Positions 34,395-44,335 are shown, numbered from the stretch's first letter. The stretch: 64,000 nt of DNA from Hymenobacter elongatus (GCF_004745955.1 NZ_SRLD01000018.1:36842-100841), one strand, 5' to 3'. Made by a program: numbers and translations. The notes: generated by a model not told the origin, from the sequence alone.

Positions 34395-35690
34395 TTAGGC
34401 GGCGACGCGCCGGCTACCGCGCAGGCCGTACCAGACGATGTAGACGTAACACAGCACGGGCAGGATGAAGGCCAGCCGCAACGCATGCACGCCGCCGCCG
34501 CCGCTCTGGCTGTCGGCGATGAGGCCAAACAGGGGCGGGATGATGGCGCCACCCACGATGGCAGCCGACAGCAACCCCGAAGCATCTTCGGTGTGGCGAC
34601 CCAGCCCATCGACGGCCAGCGTGAAAATAACCGGGAACATGATTGAGTTCATCAAGCCAACGGCCAGCAGGCTCCACATGGCCACCGAGCCGGAGGTATT
34701 GACGGAAATAAGCACCAGCACAATGGCTCCAATGGCATTGAAGGCCAGCACCAGTCCGGGCTTGAGCTTCCGCAGAACTCCGATACCCAGAAAGCGGCCT
34801 ACCATAGCGCCGCCCCAGTAAAAGGCGACCTGTACGCCCGCGTCCTGCGTGGGCATGTTCATTACTTCCGGCTGGTTGAGGTAGCTCACGATGTGCGAGC
34901 CAATGGCCACCTCGGCTCCTACGTAGGTGAAAATACCGACCAGGCCCAACAACAAGTGTCGATAGTGCCAGGCCCGTTGCGTATCGCCGGCCGGGGCGGG
35001 CTCGTGGGCAATGTGGGGCAATTTCAGGAAGCTGAGGACGATGCTAATAAACACCAGCACCGCAGCAATAGCCAAATACAGGTACTGTACCGACGTAACG
35101 TCGAGGCTGGCGGCCTGGGCCGGCGAAAGGGTCTTCAGGTCGGGCAGGTGCGACAGGATCAGCACCGAGCCCAGAAACGGCGCGATGGTAGTAGCCAGGG
35201 AGTTGAAAGCCTGAGTGAGCGTGAGGCGGGACGAGGCGGTGTGGGCCGGCCCCAGAATAGACACGTACGGATTGCCGGCTACCTGCAGTGTCACGATGCC
35301 GGTGGCCAGCACGAACAGCGCCCCCAAAAACAAGCCGAACGTGCGGCTTTCGGCGGCCGGGTAGAACAGCAGGCAGCCCAGCGCGGCAATGAGAAAGCCG
35401 ACCAGCATGCCCCGCTTATAGCCCAGGCGCTTCACGAGCTGCCCAGCCGGCACGCCCATCACCAGGTAAGCCCCAAAAAAGCAGAAGTTCACCAGGTTCA
35501 CCTTGGCATAGCTCAGCGTGAAAAGGCCCTTCAGGTAGGGTATCAGGATGTCATTCAGACAGGTGATAAAACCCATCATGAAGAACAGCACCGTCAGCGA
35601 CGCCAGGGCCGAGGTGTAGGCAGGCGACAGGCCACCTTCGGCCGGGGCCGAGTCAGAATTGCTGCGGGGTTGGGAGGAAATAAGAGCCAT
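34395..35690 (-). CDS. Sugar MFS transporter, FucP/GluP family
   Basis: Twelve-helix inner-membrane symporter for glucose, galactose or fucose. From the ATG at 35690 it has about 431 residues; an ATG 17 codons upstream is less likely. Family marks: FFMMGFITCLNDILIPYLKG in helix 1, GVPAGQLVKRLGYKRG between helices 2 and 3, and VAGNPYVSILG in helix 4. It is convergent with galK, which supports galactose or glucose as substrate. A terminator separates it from the upstream polysaccharide locus, so it is probably transcribed on its own. Confidence 0.9.
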   Translation of the reverse strand: MALISSQPRSNSDSAPAEGGLSPAYTSALASLTVLFFMMGFITCLNDILIPYLKGLFTLSYAKVNLVNFCFFGAYLVMGVPAGQLVKRLGYKRGMLVGFLIAALGCLLFYPAAESRTFGLFLGALFVLATGIVTLQVAGNPYVSILGPAHTASSRLTLTQAFNSLATTIAPFLGSVLILSHLPDLKTLSPAQAASLDVTSVQYLYLAIAAVLVFISIVLSFLKLPHIAHEPAPAGDTQRAWHYRHLLLGLVGIFTYVGAEVAIGSHIVSYLNQPEVMNMPTQDAGVQVAFYWGGAMVGRFLGIGVLRKLKPGLVLAFNAIGAIVLVLISVNTSGSVAMWSLLAVGLMNSIMFPVIFTLAVDGLGRHTEDASGLLSAAIVGGAIIPPLFGLIADSQSGGGGVHALRLAFILPVLCYVYIVWYGLRGSRRVAA

Positions 35691-35740
35691 AAGGACAAGA
35701 AGGGCGAAAGAGAAAAGCTGTTTGGGAGCACTATAATACA

Positions 35741-35785
35741 AAAAGAGGCTGGCCCGCGCTCCTAACCTTCGCGAAACCAGCCTCT
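35741..35785 (-). terminator. Terminator of the beta-glucan locus
   Basis: Stem AGAGGCTGG (35744-35752) / CCAGCCTCT (35777-35785), followed on the minus strand by TTTTTGTATT. It ends the operon whose last gene stops at 35837. Confidence 0.8.
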
Positions 35786-35836
35786 ACACGGTGCTTGCTA
35801 CGTGAGCAAGCAGGCCGTAGTATTCGCCAAAAGAGC

Positions 35837-37255
35837 TTAATGCGTGATGCTGAAGGCGCGGCTCACGGCGCGGCCGGCCACTTCCAGGCGGTAGTGGTAG
35901 AGGCCAGCGGCTAGGTTGGCCGTGGGCAGGGCCACGGTATGCTCGCCGGTGAGGCGGACCTGGGTATCGAGCAGCACGGCTACGCGGCGGCCCTGGGCAT
36001 CGTACACGGCCAGCGAAACGGTGGTAGGCTTCGCCAGCGCGAAGCTGATGTTGGTGTAGTCGGTAGCCGGGTTGGGCCAGCTGGCGGCCAGCTCGACCCC
36101 GGCAGGCCGCGCTGCGGTGGTCGGCGTGGTGGTCAGCAGCGTGGGGCCGTACCACTCATCAATGTAAAAGCGGCGGGGCGTGGTGGTGTTGGGCGCGATG
36201 AGCAGCACCAGCTCGTTTACCGAAGTCGAGGAAATCGTGGCATCGGGGCGGCCTACGTTGTTGAACACCAGCGTTTCCCAGGCATTGGTAGCGGTGGTGG
36301 TGGCGACGTATTCCGAGTGGCGGCCGGCGGGGTAGTTGGTAGCCCCGGCGCGGGTCGAGTCCTGCATCGTAATCTGGAACGGGATGCCGGGGCCCGGGCT
36401 GAACACCTTCATGGTCATCTGCTTGGCGTTGGTCAGGTAGGCCGATACGTCGGCGGGGCGCCGCTTGGGGCGCACCACCAGCACGTCGAACTGCTGGTTG
36501 CTGCGGGTGTAGCGGCCCACGCGGGCGCTGTTATTGGCCGCCGAAACCGAGTTGTTCAGCGTGTCGCTGTTGAGGCCGCCACTGCTTTTCTTGAGCACGT
36601 AGTTCAGCAGGCGCACGTTTTCGAAGTTCTCGTACAGCTGATCGACCACCGGGGCATTAGCGGCCAGCTCGGGGCCCATGATATCGTCGAGGAAGTAGGT
36701 TGCGCCGCTGTTGGTGGCCGGCTCGATGAGCAGCACCAATTGGTCGGCTTCGGTGGGCAATACGGTGGGGTCGAAAGCGCCGGGGCCGCCGGCCGTGTAG
36801 GTAAAGGTGAGCGTTTCCCAGGCGTTGGCCACGGTGGTGGTGGCATTGAAAGTGCCGCCCAGGTTGCCGTTGGGGTAGCCCGTGGCCGATTTGGCTTTGT
36901 TCTGCACCACAATCTGCATGGCGCGGCCGGCCGCGGGGCTGTACACCTTCAGGCTGATTTTCTTGGTGCCGGCCAGGTAGGGCGAGGCATCAGCCAGGCG
37001 TGGCGCCTGCGGATTGATGACGATAACATCGAACTGCTCGGCGGTATTGCGCACGTAGCGGCCCACCGTGGAGCTGCTGTTCACGGTGTTGGTGGCCGGG
37101 TTGGCCGCGTTCTGGGTAAACACGCCGCTGGTAAACGAGTACGACACGCGCCGGGTATTCTCGAAATTTTCGTAGAGCACTTGGGCTACGGCCGCGTGGC
37201 CCAGCGTGAGCAGCGCGCCTGCCAGTAAAAGGGATTTTGTAAAAGATGGCAGCAT
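35837..37255 (-). CDS. T9SS-secreted protein with duplicated ~165-residue module
   Basis: Secreted protein of 472 residues with signal peptide (ends near AAVAQ), two homologous modules and a type A T9SS sorting domain (WPNPATDYTNISFALA to the end). Each module (~25-200 and ~205-375) begins LYENFEN. Each contains VGRY, then QFDV, a stretch of VYSPAAG or VFSPGPG type, NAWETL, LVLLI and a final YFLDD or FYIDE, suggesting a jelly-roll carbohydrate-binding fold. Last gene of the GH3-SusC-SusD-lipoprotein-GH16 operon, so a glucan-binding role is plausible. No catalytic residues identified. Confidence 0.82.
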   Translation of the reverse strand: MLPSFTKSLLLAGALLTLGHAAVAQVLYENFENTRRVSYSFTSGVFTQNAANPATNTVNSSSTVGRYVRNTAEQFDVIVINPQAPRLADASPYLAGTKKISLKVYSPAAGRAMQIVVQNKAKSATGYPNGNLGGTFNATTTVANAWETLTFTYTAGGPGAFDPTVLPTEADQLVLLIEPATNSGATYFLDDIMGPELAANAPVVDQLYENFENVRLLNYVLKKSSGGLNSDTLNNSVSAANNSARVGRYTRSNQQFDVLVVRPKRRPADVSAYLTNAKQMTMKVFSPGPGIPFQITMQDSTRAGATNYPAGRHSEYVATTTATNAWETLVFNNVGRPDATISSTSVNELVLLIAPNTTTPRRFYIDEWYGPTLLTTTPTTAARPAGVELAASWPNPATDYTNISFALAKPTTVSLAVYDAQGRRVAVLLDTQVRLTGEHTVALPTANLAAGLYHYRLEVAGRAVSRAFSITH

Positions 37256-37378
37256 ATAAAAGGGAGTAAAAGGTGGGAATGAAGAAGAAGATACTGGCCG
37301 GCGCGGGGCCGGTTGGCGGTCAGGGTAGCGGTACTGCGAGCCCGCCGGCCCCAGGGGTGGTGCCGGCGGGCCACAGGC

Positions 37379-38248
37379 CTATTTGTAGTTCCAGAATTTC
37401 ACATACTCCACCTCCATGCGCTGCGGGAAAAGGGTGCTGGCATCGGGGTTGCCGTCGAAGTCGCCGCCCACGGCCACGTTCAGAATCACGTAGAATGGGT
37501 TGTTGAATGGATAGGGCGATACCTGCGCGGGCGTCAGCTTGAAGTATTCTACGCCGTCGAGGTACCAGCGCATCATGTCCTTGCTCCGGATGAAGGTGAA
37601 AGTGTGGTACGCCTGCGAAAAGTCGCCGCTGTCCAGGGCCTTGGTCGTCCCGATCTGCTTGCGGTCGGCGGGCACGGTGCCAAAGTGCACGGTGCTGATG
37701 TTCACGTTGGGCGTGCTGCCGCGCAGCTCCATAATGTCGATTTCGCCGCAGGCCGGCCACGGCACGGTCTGGTCGTTGGAGCCCAGCATCCAGATGGCGG
37801 GCCAGATGCCCTTGCCTTTGGGCAGCCTGGCGCGCACATCGAGGCGACCGAAGCCGAAGTCCTTCTTGCCCCTGGTAATGATGCGGGCCGAGGTGTAGTT
37901 CTTGCCGTTGTACACTTCCTTCTGGGCCTGGATGTTGAGCACACCGCCGGCCAGAAACAGGTTTTTGGGCGAGTTGGTGGTGGCTTGCAGCTCGTTGTTG
38001 AACCAGGTATCCTGCACCTCATAGGTCCACTTGGTGTCATCGAGCTGGCCGCCCGTAAACTCGTCGCTCCAGGCTAGCTCGGTGTACTGGGAGTAGTCAC
38101 GGGCTTCCTCGTTCACAACAGGCTCGGCCGATTTGGGCGCGGGCAATACTTTGTCGGGTTCCTGGGTGCAGGAGAGCAGGCCCGTTACGGCCGCCATTGC
38201 CACGGCCATGAGCAGGCGCGGGCGAATAAAGAGGGAGGTACGAATCAT
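37379..38248 (-). CDS. GH16 endo-beta-glucanase (laminarinase-like) lipoprotein
   Basis: Cleaves beta-1,3- or mixed beta-1,3/1,4-glucans. Lipobox LLSCTQ near residue 25 anchors it to the membrane, probably on the cell surface. The GH16 catalytic motif reads GEIDIMELRG (Glu169 nucleophile, Asp171, Glu174 acid/base), followed by HTFTFIRSKDMMRWYLDG. 289 residues, typical for a single-domain enzyme. It is part of a co-directional operon with a 43-bp gap to the surface lipoprotein gene upstream. It is the strongest clue that the locus targets beta-glucan such as laminarin. Confidence 0.93.
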   Translation of the reverse strand: MIRTSLFIRPRLLMAVAMAAVTGLLSCTQEPDKVLPAPKSAEPVVNEEARDYSQYTELAWSDEFTGGQLDDTKWTYEVQDTWFNNELQATTNSPKNLFLAGGVLNIQAQKEVYNGKNYTSARIITRGKKDFGFGRLDVRARLPKGKGIWPAIWMLGSNDQTVPWPACGEIDIMELRGSTPNVNISTVHFGTVPADRKQIGTTKALDSGDFSQAYHTFTFIRSKDMMRWYLDGVEYFKLTPAQVSPYPFNNPFYVILNVAVGGDFDGNPDASTLFPQRMEVEYVKFWNYK

Positions 38249-38291
38249 GGCTGGGTGGAAATTAATGGAGGAAGCGCGCAGGCCGTGCAGG

Positions 38292-39542
38292 CTACTTCAC
38301 GCGCAGTTTCATGGTGTGCACCACGCCGCCGCTGGGTGGCCCCACGCGCAGCAGCATGGTTTGATCGGTGATGGCCAGAATGCGGTAGATACGGTTGTTA
38401 GCATCGGTTACGCCGATAAAAGACGTGGGCCGCGCCAGCTCGAACTGGGCAATGCCGGCCCCCGTAGCGGCCCCGAAAGTGAAGGCCGAGGTACCCGACA
38501 GCGGGGCGCCGCAGCCCGAGCCGGCCACCAGCGTTTCACCCTTGGCATTATAGGTATACACGTTGGCCTCGGTGAAGGTAAACTCGTCGTCGGCCTGGCA
38601 GGCGGGCAGGCTGCCCAGGGCACCGCCGCCGAAGTAGCTGGTCGGGTCGGCGTCGCTCGGGCCTACCACAATGGCTTTTTCCTGGCCGTTATCGAGCATC
38701 CAGGTGCGCGACGAGCCGCCGGTCAGCAGCCGCTTGGCGCGGTCGAGGGCCGAGAGCTGGGGCGAATACGTCACGATGGTTTTGGTGCCGTCGGGGTTGG
38801 TGCCCTGCAGGCGCAGGCGCGTGGCCGAGGCTTCTACGATGTCGTAGGTTTTGTTGACCACCGAATCGGGCAGACCAATGAATGAGCGTTTATTCTGCAG
38901 CACAATCTGACCCAGCGAGCCATTGAGCTTGTAGACGAAGTCGGCGTTCAGGCTGCGGGCCTCGCCGCAGGTGTTGTTGGCAAACGTGGCCGCGCCGGCA
39001 TCGTAGCTGAAGGTATACACGCTCGTGAACGAGAACTGGTCGTCGAGCTGGCAGGCGGGCAGCACGCCCGAGGCCGACAGCTCGGTGCCGTTGGCCGCCA
39101 GCTTCACAATGGCGCGGGGCTGGTCCGAAATCGTCCAGGTGGTCGCGCCCGAGGTGGCGCAGGCCGTCAGCACGGCAAAGCCGTTGTTGCCGCAGGCTGT
39201 CGGAATGTCAAACTCCTTGCTGGCCACATTGCCCGTGCCGCCGGGGCCGGCGGTGGTCAGGGTGGCCGTTACGGGGCCAGGGCGCTTGTAGGTGTGGGTT
39301 ACCACCGGGCCGGAGCCGCGCACCGGCGTATCGCCGAAGTTCCACTGGTAGAGGAAGGCATCCTGGCTGGTGCTGGTGAAGGTGGCTACAATCGGAAACT
39401 GCGACGTGTTGAGCGACACCGTGAAATCGGACACGGGCACCGGGCCTTCCAGCGCGTTGTCATCATCCTCCTTCTGGCACGAAGCCAGAGCTAATGGACT
39501 GGCCAGCAGTATCCAGGCGGCTTTACGAAAAAAACTAGTCAT
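38292..39542 (-). CDS. PKD-type surface lipoprotein, candidate glycan-binding protein
   Basis: From the ATG at 39542 it has about 416 residues, with lipobox LALASCQ. An N-terminal PKD-like domain (~30-115; AFLYQWNFGD and GPVVTHTYKRPG) is followed by two related ~125-residue modules. Each contains a LPACQxDD(Q/E)F(S/T)FT core, a later CG, and SFIGxxD near the end. It lies directly after susD, where polysaccharide loci usually encode a SusE/SusF or SGBP-type surface glycan-binding protein. No enzymatic motif. The start ten codons upstream (39572) is less likely. Confidence 0.8.
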   Translation of the reverse strand: MTSFFRKAAWILLASPLALASCQKEDDDNALEGPVPVSDFTVSLNTSQFPIVATFTSTSQDAFLYQWNFGDTPVRGSGPVVTHTYKRPGPVTATLTTAGPGGTGNVASKEFDIPTACGNNGFAVLTACATSGATTWTISDQPRAIVKLAANGTELSASGVLPACQLDDQFSFTSVYTFSYDAGAATFANNTCGEARSLNADFVYKLNGSLGQIVLQNKRSFIGLPDSVVNKTYDIVEASATRLRLQGTNPDGTKTIVTYSPQLSALDRAKRLLTGGSSRTWMLDNGQEKAIVVGPSDADPTSYFGGGALGSLPACQADDEFTFTEANVYTYNAKGETLVAGSGCGAPLSGTSAFTFGAATGAGIAQFELARPTSFIGVTDANNRIYRILAITDQTMLLRVGPPSGGVVHTMKLRVK

Positions 39543-39585
39543 ATACGGGCGGGTTAAAAATCGGCGGAACAAGACAGGCCACGGC

Positions 39586-41058
39586 TTAGTAGCCCGGGTT
39601 CTGTGTCAGGTTGGGGTTAGCATCGCGCTCCGACTGCGGAATGGGCAGCAGCACATTAAAATCCTTCACGCCTTTGGCCTGCAACGCCGGCAGCCGGAGC
39701 AGCTCGCCGGTGCGCTTCAGGTCAAACCACCGGTCGCACTCGAAGGCCAGCTCGTAGCGCCGCTCCTTGAGCACGGCCGCCTTGAAGGCCTCGGCACTCA
39801 TGCCGGCGGGCATATCGTGGGTGGCATCGCCGAAAGCACGGCGGCGCACCATGTTGAGCGACTCGCGGCCCTCCACGGGGCCGGCCGCTTCAGCATGAAT
39901 CAGGTAGATTTCGGCCAGGCGCAGCACCGGCACGTTCAGGGGCGAATCCCAGACGAGGGTGTTGGTTTTGCCCACAAACCACTTCCGCACGTTGTAGCCG
40001 TTTGGCGAGCCCTGCGTGGAAGCGGGCTGCACGCGGCCGTCGGGGTATTTGTCGCCGGGCTTCCAGATGGTCACGTCACGGCGCTTGTCGCCCTGCTCGT
40101 AGCCGGCCACAAACTCCTGCTCCGGAACGTTGAAGCCGTAGCCGTTCTGGGGCACTAGGTTCTGGCCGCGCGGGGCAAAAAACTCGTTGCCCACGAAGCC
40201 CAGGCCATCGAAGGTGTATTCGTTTTTGCCGTTCACGTACTGCACCTCAAACAAGGATTCGCGACCATTCTCATTTTCCACCCGGAAGTTGTCGCCGTAG
40301 TTGGTCCACAGGCTGTGCTTGCCCGAGGCAATTACGTCGCGGGCCAGCCTGGCGGCTTCCGTCATGTTCCCCCGCGTGAGCTGCACCTTGGCCAGCAGGC
40401 CGGCGGCGGCCCACTTGGTAGCGCGGCCCAGGTCGGCACCCGAGTAGCTCTCGTCGAGCTCACCGATGGCGGAGGTCAGGTCGGAGATAATGGTGGCGTA
40501 GATCTGGTCGGCGGCGGTGCGGGGCAGGCGGGCTTCCTCCGGGCTTTTGGCCGGCACCGTAATCAGGGGCACATCGCCGAAGGCCCGCACGAGGTCGAAG
40601 TAGTATTTGGCCCGCAGGAAGCGCGCCTCGCCCAGGCAGCGCCGCCGGATCTTATCGCTCATGCTGGTGATGCCGGGCACTTTTTCCAGCACCAGGTTGG
40701 CACGGCCGATGCCCACGTAGCTGCCATTCCACAGGCGCGTGGTCATGGGGTTGCTGGCCGGAATGTTGAAGTTGTCGAGCTGCTGCTCCTCCAGGCCGTC
40801 GCCGCCGCCGCCGCCGCCGGTGGTCGAGTTATCCGACATAATATCGCCGATACCCCAGAGGGCGTAGTTATACTGCCCGCCCCGGCTCAGCTCGGCATAC
40901 ACCGCGTTGGTGGCCTGAATGGCATCGGTTTCGTTCTGGTAGAAGTTCTCGTTGGTCACGGAGCTGTTGGGTCTCACGTCCAGAAACTTTTCGCCGCAGC
41001 CCGTGAGCAGGCTCAGCAGCAGCAGGGCACCGGCGGCTTTGGTAGTGGTCGTTTTCAT
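39586..41058 (-). CDS. susD: SusD/RagB family nutrient-uptake lipoprotein
   Basis: Surface lipoprotein that caps the SusC channel and binds oligosaccharides. Signal with lipobox LLTGCGEKFLDV, then the family's NENFYQNETDAIQATNAVY start, TPR-like helices and a C-terminal VLKERRYELAFECDRWFDLKRTG-type region (~440-470). 490 residues, usual length. It starts 44 bp after susC on the same strand. The substrate is inferred from the neighbouring GH16 and GH3 enzymes to be beta-glucan oligosaccharide. Confidence 0.95.
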   Translation of the reverse strand: MKTTTTKAAGALLLLSLLTGCGEKFLDVRPNSSVTNENFYQNETDAIQATNAVYAELSRGGQYNYALWGIGDIMSDNSTTGGGGGGDGLEEQQLDNFNIPASNPMTTRLWNGSYVGIGRANLVLEKVPGITSMSDKIRRRCLGEARFLRAKYYFDLVRAFGDVPLITVPAKSPEEARLPRTAADQIYATIISDLTSAIGELDESYSGADLGRATKWAAAGLLAKVQLTRGNMTEAARLARDVIASGKHSLWTNYGDNFRVENENGRESLFEVQYVNGKNEYTFDGLGFVGNEFFAPRGQNLVPQNGYGFNVPEQEFVAGYEQGDKRRDVTIWKPGDKYPDGRVQPASTQGSPNGYNVRKWFVGKTNTLVWDSPLNVPVLRLAEIYLIHAEAAGPVEGRESLNMVRRRAFGDATHDMPAGMSAEAFKAAVLKERRYELAFECDRWFDLKRTGELLRLPALQAKGVKDFNVLLPIPQSERDANPNLTQNPGY

Positions 41059-41102
41059 GGGGGGGAATGAAAGGCAGAAGGTAGAAGAAGGGCGCGGCCG
41101 GC

Positions 41103-44100
41103 TTAGAAGCCGATGTTCAGGCCGGCCAGAAACACGCGCGACTGTGGGTACACGCCCCGATCGACGCCGCCCTGCCCCAACTCGGGGTCGAAACCGCTGT
41201 AGCGGGTGAGCGTGAGCAGGTTCTGGGCGCTTACGTACACGCGCAGGCTCTGGGCGGCGATGCGACTCACGATGGTTTTGGGTACGGCGTAGCCCAGGGT
41301 CATCATCTTAACGCGCATATAGGAGCCGTCTTCCACGAAATAGCTGGAGATACGCAGGTTCAGGTTGGGGTCGCCGGCAATGGCGCGGGGCACGTCGTTG
41401 CTGGTGCCTTCGCCGGTCCAGCGCTTCAGCACGCGGGTGCTGGAGTTGCCGTTGGTGGTCAGGCCGCCTTCGGTGTACACGCGGTTCAGGTTATACACGT
41501 CGTTGCCCTGCGAGCCTTGCAGAAACACGTTGAAATCGAAGCCCTTAAACGTCAGCGTATTGGTAACGCCATACGTGAAATCCGGGTTTGGGTCGCCGAT
41601 AAACGTGCGGTCTTTGTCGGTGATGACGCCGTCGCCGTCCAGGTCTTTGAAGCGGATGTCGCCGGGCGCGGTGCTGGTGCCGGGGTTGGTGCCGGCGCTC
41701 TGGCGGGCGTGGCTGCGCACCTCTTCCATATTCTGAAACAGGCCATCGGCCACATAGCCGTAGAACGAGCCGAAAGGCTGGCCCTGGTCGTAACGCACAA
41801 TGGCGTTCAGGTTGCGGTCGACCAGGCCATTGAAGGGCACGGCCACGCCCAGGTTATCAATCTGGCTGGAATAAGTAGAGAAGACCAGCGTAGTCGTCCA
41901 AGCCAGGCCATCATTGACCGGCATCAGGTTGCGCGTAGTCAGCGAGAGGTCGAGGCCGCGGTTATAGGAGTCGATGGCGTTGGTGTTCACCGACTCGTAG
42001 GTACCCGTCACGTAGGGCGGCGGCACCAGGCTGATCAGGTTGGGTGAGCGGCGGTTGTAGAGGTCCAGCGTCGCTTCCACCCGGTTCTGGAACAGGCCCA
42101 GGTCGATACCTACGTTGGTTTGCTCGTTGATTTCCCACTTCAGCAGTGCATTTTGCTGCTTGGTCGGCGCGGCCCCAATGTTGATGTCGCCAGCGGAACC
42201 GAACGGATAGGTGATGCCGGAATTGATATTAGCCAGGTAGGCGAAGCGGCCCGCGTTGAGCGGGTTGCCCACGCGGCCCCAGCCCACGCGCACTTTCAGG
42301 TTGCTGATGCTGCGCACGTCCTTGATAAAGGCTTCCTCCGAAATGCGCCAGCCGGCCGATACGCCGGGGAAAAAGCCAAACTTCTCGCCCAGGGCAAAGG
42401 CCGAGCTGCCATCGTAGCGGGCCGTAGCGGCTAAAAGGTATTTGCCGCCAAACTCGTAGTTGACACGACCGAAGTAGCTGGCCAGGCGGTCGGGCGGGCT
42501 TACCGCGCCGCCGTTGCTCAGGTTCAGGTTGATCGGGCCATTATTGATCTGACGCAGGGCGTTGCTGCTGTAGCCCGAGCGCCCCGCCGACAGCGTGCTG
42601 TAGTTAAACTCCTGCGCCGACTGGCCCGCCAGCAGCGTCACCTGGTGCCGGTCGCCAAACAGGTGGTCGTAGCTCAGCGTGTTCTCAATTAGGTAGCTGG
42701 GGTTGTAGTTGTTGTAGGCCCCGGCACTGGCCGTGGAGTTGCGCGGCGAGTTTGGCCCCAGCGACGGCGTGAAGGCGTTGAAGTTGTCAAATACCAGGTC
42801 GGCTCCCACGTTGGTGCGGAAGCGCAGGCCTTTCAGCGGCTCCAGTTCGGCAAAGAAGGTGGTCAGCACCCGGTTGCGGGTAAATTTGGAGTCCGTAATC
42901 TGGGCTTGCAGCACCGGGTTGGGCTCCACGAAGCCGTCGGTGCTGGTGGGCTCGTACCAGGTGCCGTCGGCGTTGTAGACCGGCAGCGTAGACGGAATCT
43001 GGAGCACGTTGCTGAGCACGCCAAACTCGCTGCCGCCGGTGTCGACCTGGCGGTCGTTGAGATTGGTGAGGGCCAGGCTGTTGCCGATCTTGAGAATCTT
43101 GTTGAGCTGAATGTCGCCGTTGGCCCGCAGCGTAAACCGCTCGAAGCGCGACCCGACAATGGTGCCATCCTGCTGGAAATACCCGCCCGACACCGCGTAG
43201 CGGGCCTTTTCGCTGCCGCCCGCAGCCGACAGGTTATAGCTCTGAATCACGGCCGATGGCCGGAAAATCTGATCCTGCCAGTTGGTACCCTCGCCCAACG
43301 ATTTCGGGTCGCTCAACTTGGGCAGGATCGGCTCGCCCTTGGCCAGCCGCGACTCGTTGTTGATAACGGCGTATTCCTCGGCGTTCAGCAGGCTCAGCTT
43401 GCGCCACACCTGCTGCACACCCCGGTAAGCATCCAGGTTGATGGTGGCCGTGCCCGCCTTGCCGCGCTTGGTCGTGATAATGACTACGCCGTTGGCGGCC
43501 CGCAGGCCGTAGATAGCCGTAGCGGAGGCATCTTTCAGCACGTCAATGCTTTCGATGTCGTTGGGGTTGATGGCGTTGAGCTGGTTTTCTATCGAACCGC
43601 CATTCGAGTCACTCGAAGGCAGTGGGAAGCCATCCACCACGTACAGCGGCGAGTTGTTGCCGGCTGACGTAATACCGCGCACCCGCACGGCCGTGCCGCC
43701 GGCCCCGCCCGGAGCACCCGAGTTCTGGGTTACGGTAACGCCCGCCGCGCGGCCCTGCAAGCCCTGCACCGGGTCGGCTACGGGCTGGGAGGCAATATCC
43801 TTGCCCGACACCGACGACACGGCCCCGGTTACGCTGGTGCGCTCCTGGGTGCCGTAGCCTACCACCACTACTTCGCTCAGCGCTTTCAGGTCTTCATCCA
43901 ACGTCACGGCCAGGCTGCCACTGTTGGCCCCGGTCACGGCTACTTCCCGCCGGATATAGCCTACATAGCTGAATATCAACGTGCTGTTTTCGGGCACATT
44001 CAGCAAAAACGTCCCGTCGGAGTTGGTAGAAGTACCCAGCGAGGTACCTTTCACCAGCACCGTAACGCCGGGCAGCGGCTCGCCGTTGCTTTGTGTCACG

Positions 44101-44258
44101 CGGCCCGATACCGGAACATCGGCCAGCGTGGGCCGCCCGGCAACGGGCAGCGGCAAGGCCGCCGAGCCAGCCAGGGCGGGCACGCTCAGCGCCGGTAGCC
44201 CCAGCGTAGCCAGCAGCAGCGCCCGCCGCAGAAACTGCGGGTAGTGGTTTAAATTCAT
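41103..44258 (-). CDS. susC: SusC/RagA family TonB-dependent transporter
   Basis: Outer-membrane TonB-dependent importer. The ATG at 44258 (MNLNHYPQFL) gives about 1051 residues and a clear signal peptide (ends near SVPALA). A carboxypeptidase-regulatory-like N-terminal extension (VSGRVTQSNGEPLPGVTV) precedes the plug (YGTQERTSVTGAVSSVSG) and the 22-strand barrel, ending in VFLAGLNIGF. It is paired with SusD 44 bp downstream and preceded by GH3 in the same direction. It imports the oligosaccharides made by the surface GH16. Confidence 0.96.
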   Translation of the reverse strand: MNLNHYPQFLRRALLLATLGLPALSVPALAGSAALPLPVAGRPTLADVPVSGRVTQSNGEPLPGVTVLVKGTSLGTSTNSDGTFLLNVPENSTLIFSYVGYIRREVAVTGANSGSLAVTLDEDLKALSEVVVVGYGTQERTSVTGAVSSVSGKDIASQPVADPVQGLQGRAAGVTVTQNSGAPGGAGGTAVRVRGITSAGNNSPLYVVDGFPLPSSDSNGGSIENQLNAINPNDIESIDVLKDASATAIYGLRAANGVVIITTKRGKAGTATINLDAYRGVQQVWRKLSLLNAEEYAVINNESRLAKGEPILPKLSDPKSLGEGTNWQDQIFRPSAVIQSYNLSAAGGSEKARYAVSGGYFQQDGTIVGSRFERFTLRANGDIQLNKILKIGNSLALTNLNDRQVDTGGSEFGVLSNVLQIPSTLPVYNADGTWYEPTSTDGFVEPNPVLQAQITDSKFTRNRVLTTFFAELEPLKGLRFRTNVGADLVFDNFNAFTPSLGPNSPRNSTASAGAYNNYNPSYLIENTLSYDHLFGDRHQVTLLAGQSAQEFNYSTLSAGRSGYSSNALRQINNGPINLNLSNGGAVSPPDRLASYFGRVNYEFGGKYLLAATARYDGSSAFALGEKFGFFPGVSAGWRISEEAFIKDVRSISNLKVRVGWGRVGNPLNAGRFAYLANINSGITYPFGSAGDINIGAAPTKQQNALLKWEINEQTNVGIDLGLFQNRVEATLDLYNRRSPNLISLVPPPYVTGTYESVNTNAIDSYNRGLDLSLTTRNLMPVNDGLAWTTTLVFSTYSSQIDNLGVAVPFNGLVDRNLNAIVRYDQGQPFGSFYGYVADGLFQNMEEVRSHARQSAGTNPGTSTAPGDIRFKDLDGDGVITDKDRTFIGDPNPDFTYGVTNTLTFKGFDFNVFLQGSQGNDVYNLNRVYTEGGLTTNGNSSTRVLKRWTGEGTSNDVPRAIAGDPNLNLRISSYFVEDGSYMRVKMMTLGYAVPKTIVSRIAAQSLRVYVSAQNLLTLTRYSGFDPELGQGGVDRGVYPQSRVFLAGLNIGF

Positions 44259-44335
44259 AGGGTTAGGAATTTGGAAGTGTGGAGCGAGAAAGGAAATACG
44301 CCCCGCCGAACACACATCGGCCGGGGCCGATGATT

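Noticed and set aside
35939..37228. Plus-strand open frame of 429 codons
   Set aside because: Antisense to the T9SS protein with the duplicated module; Gly/Val/His-rich shadow composition.
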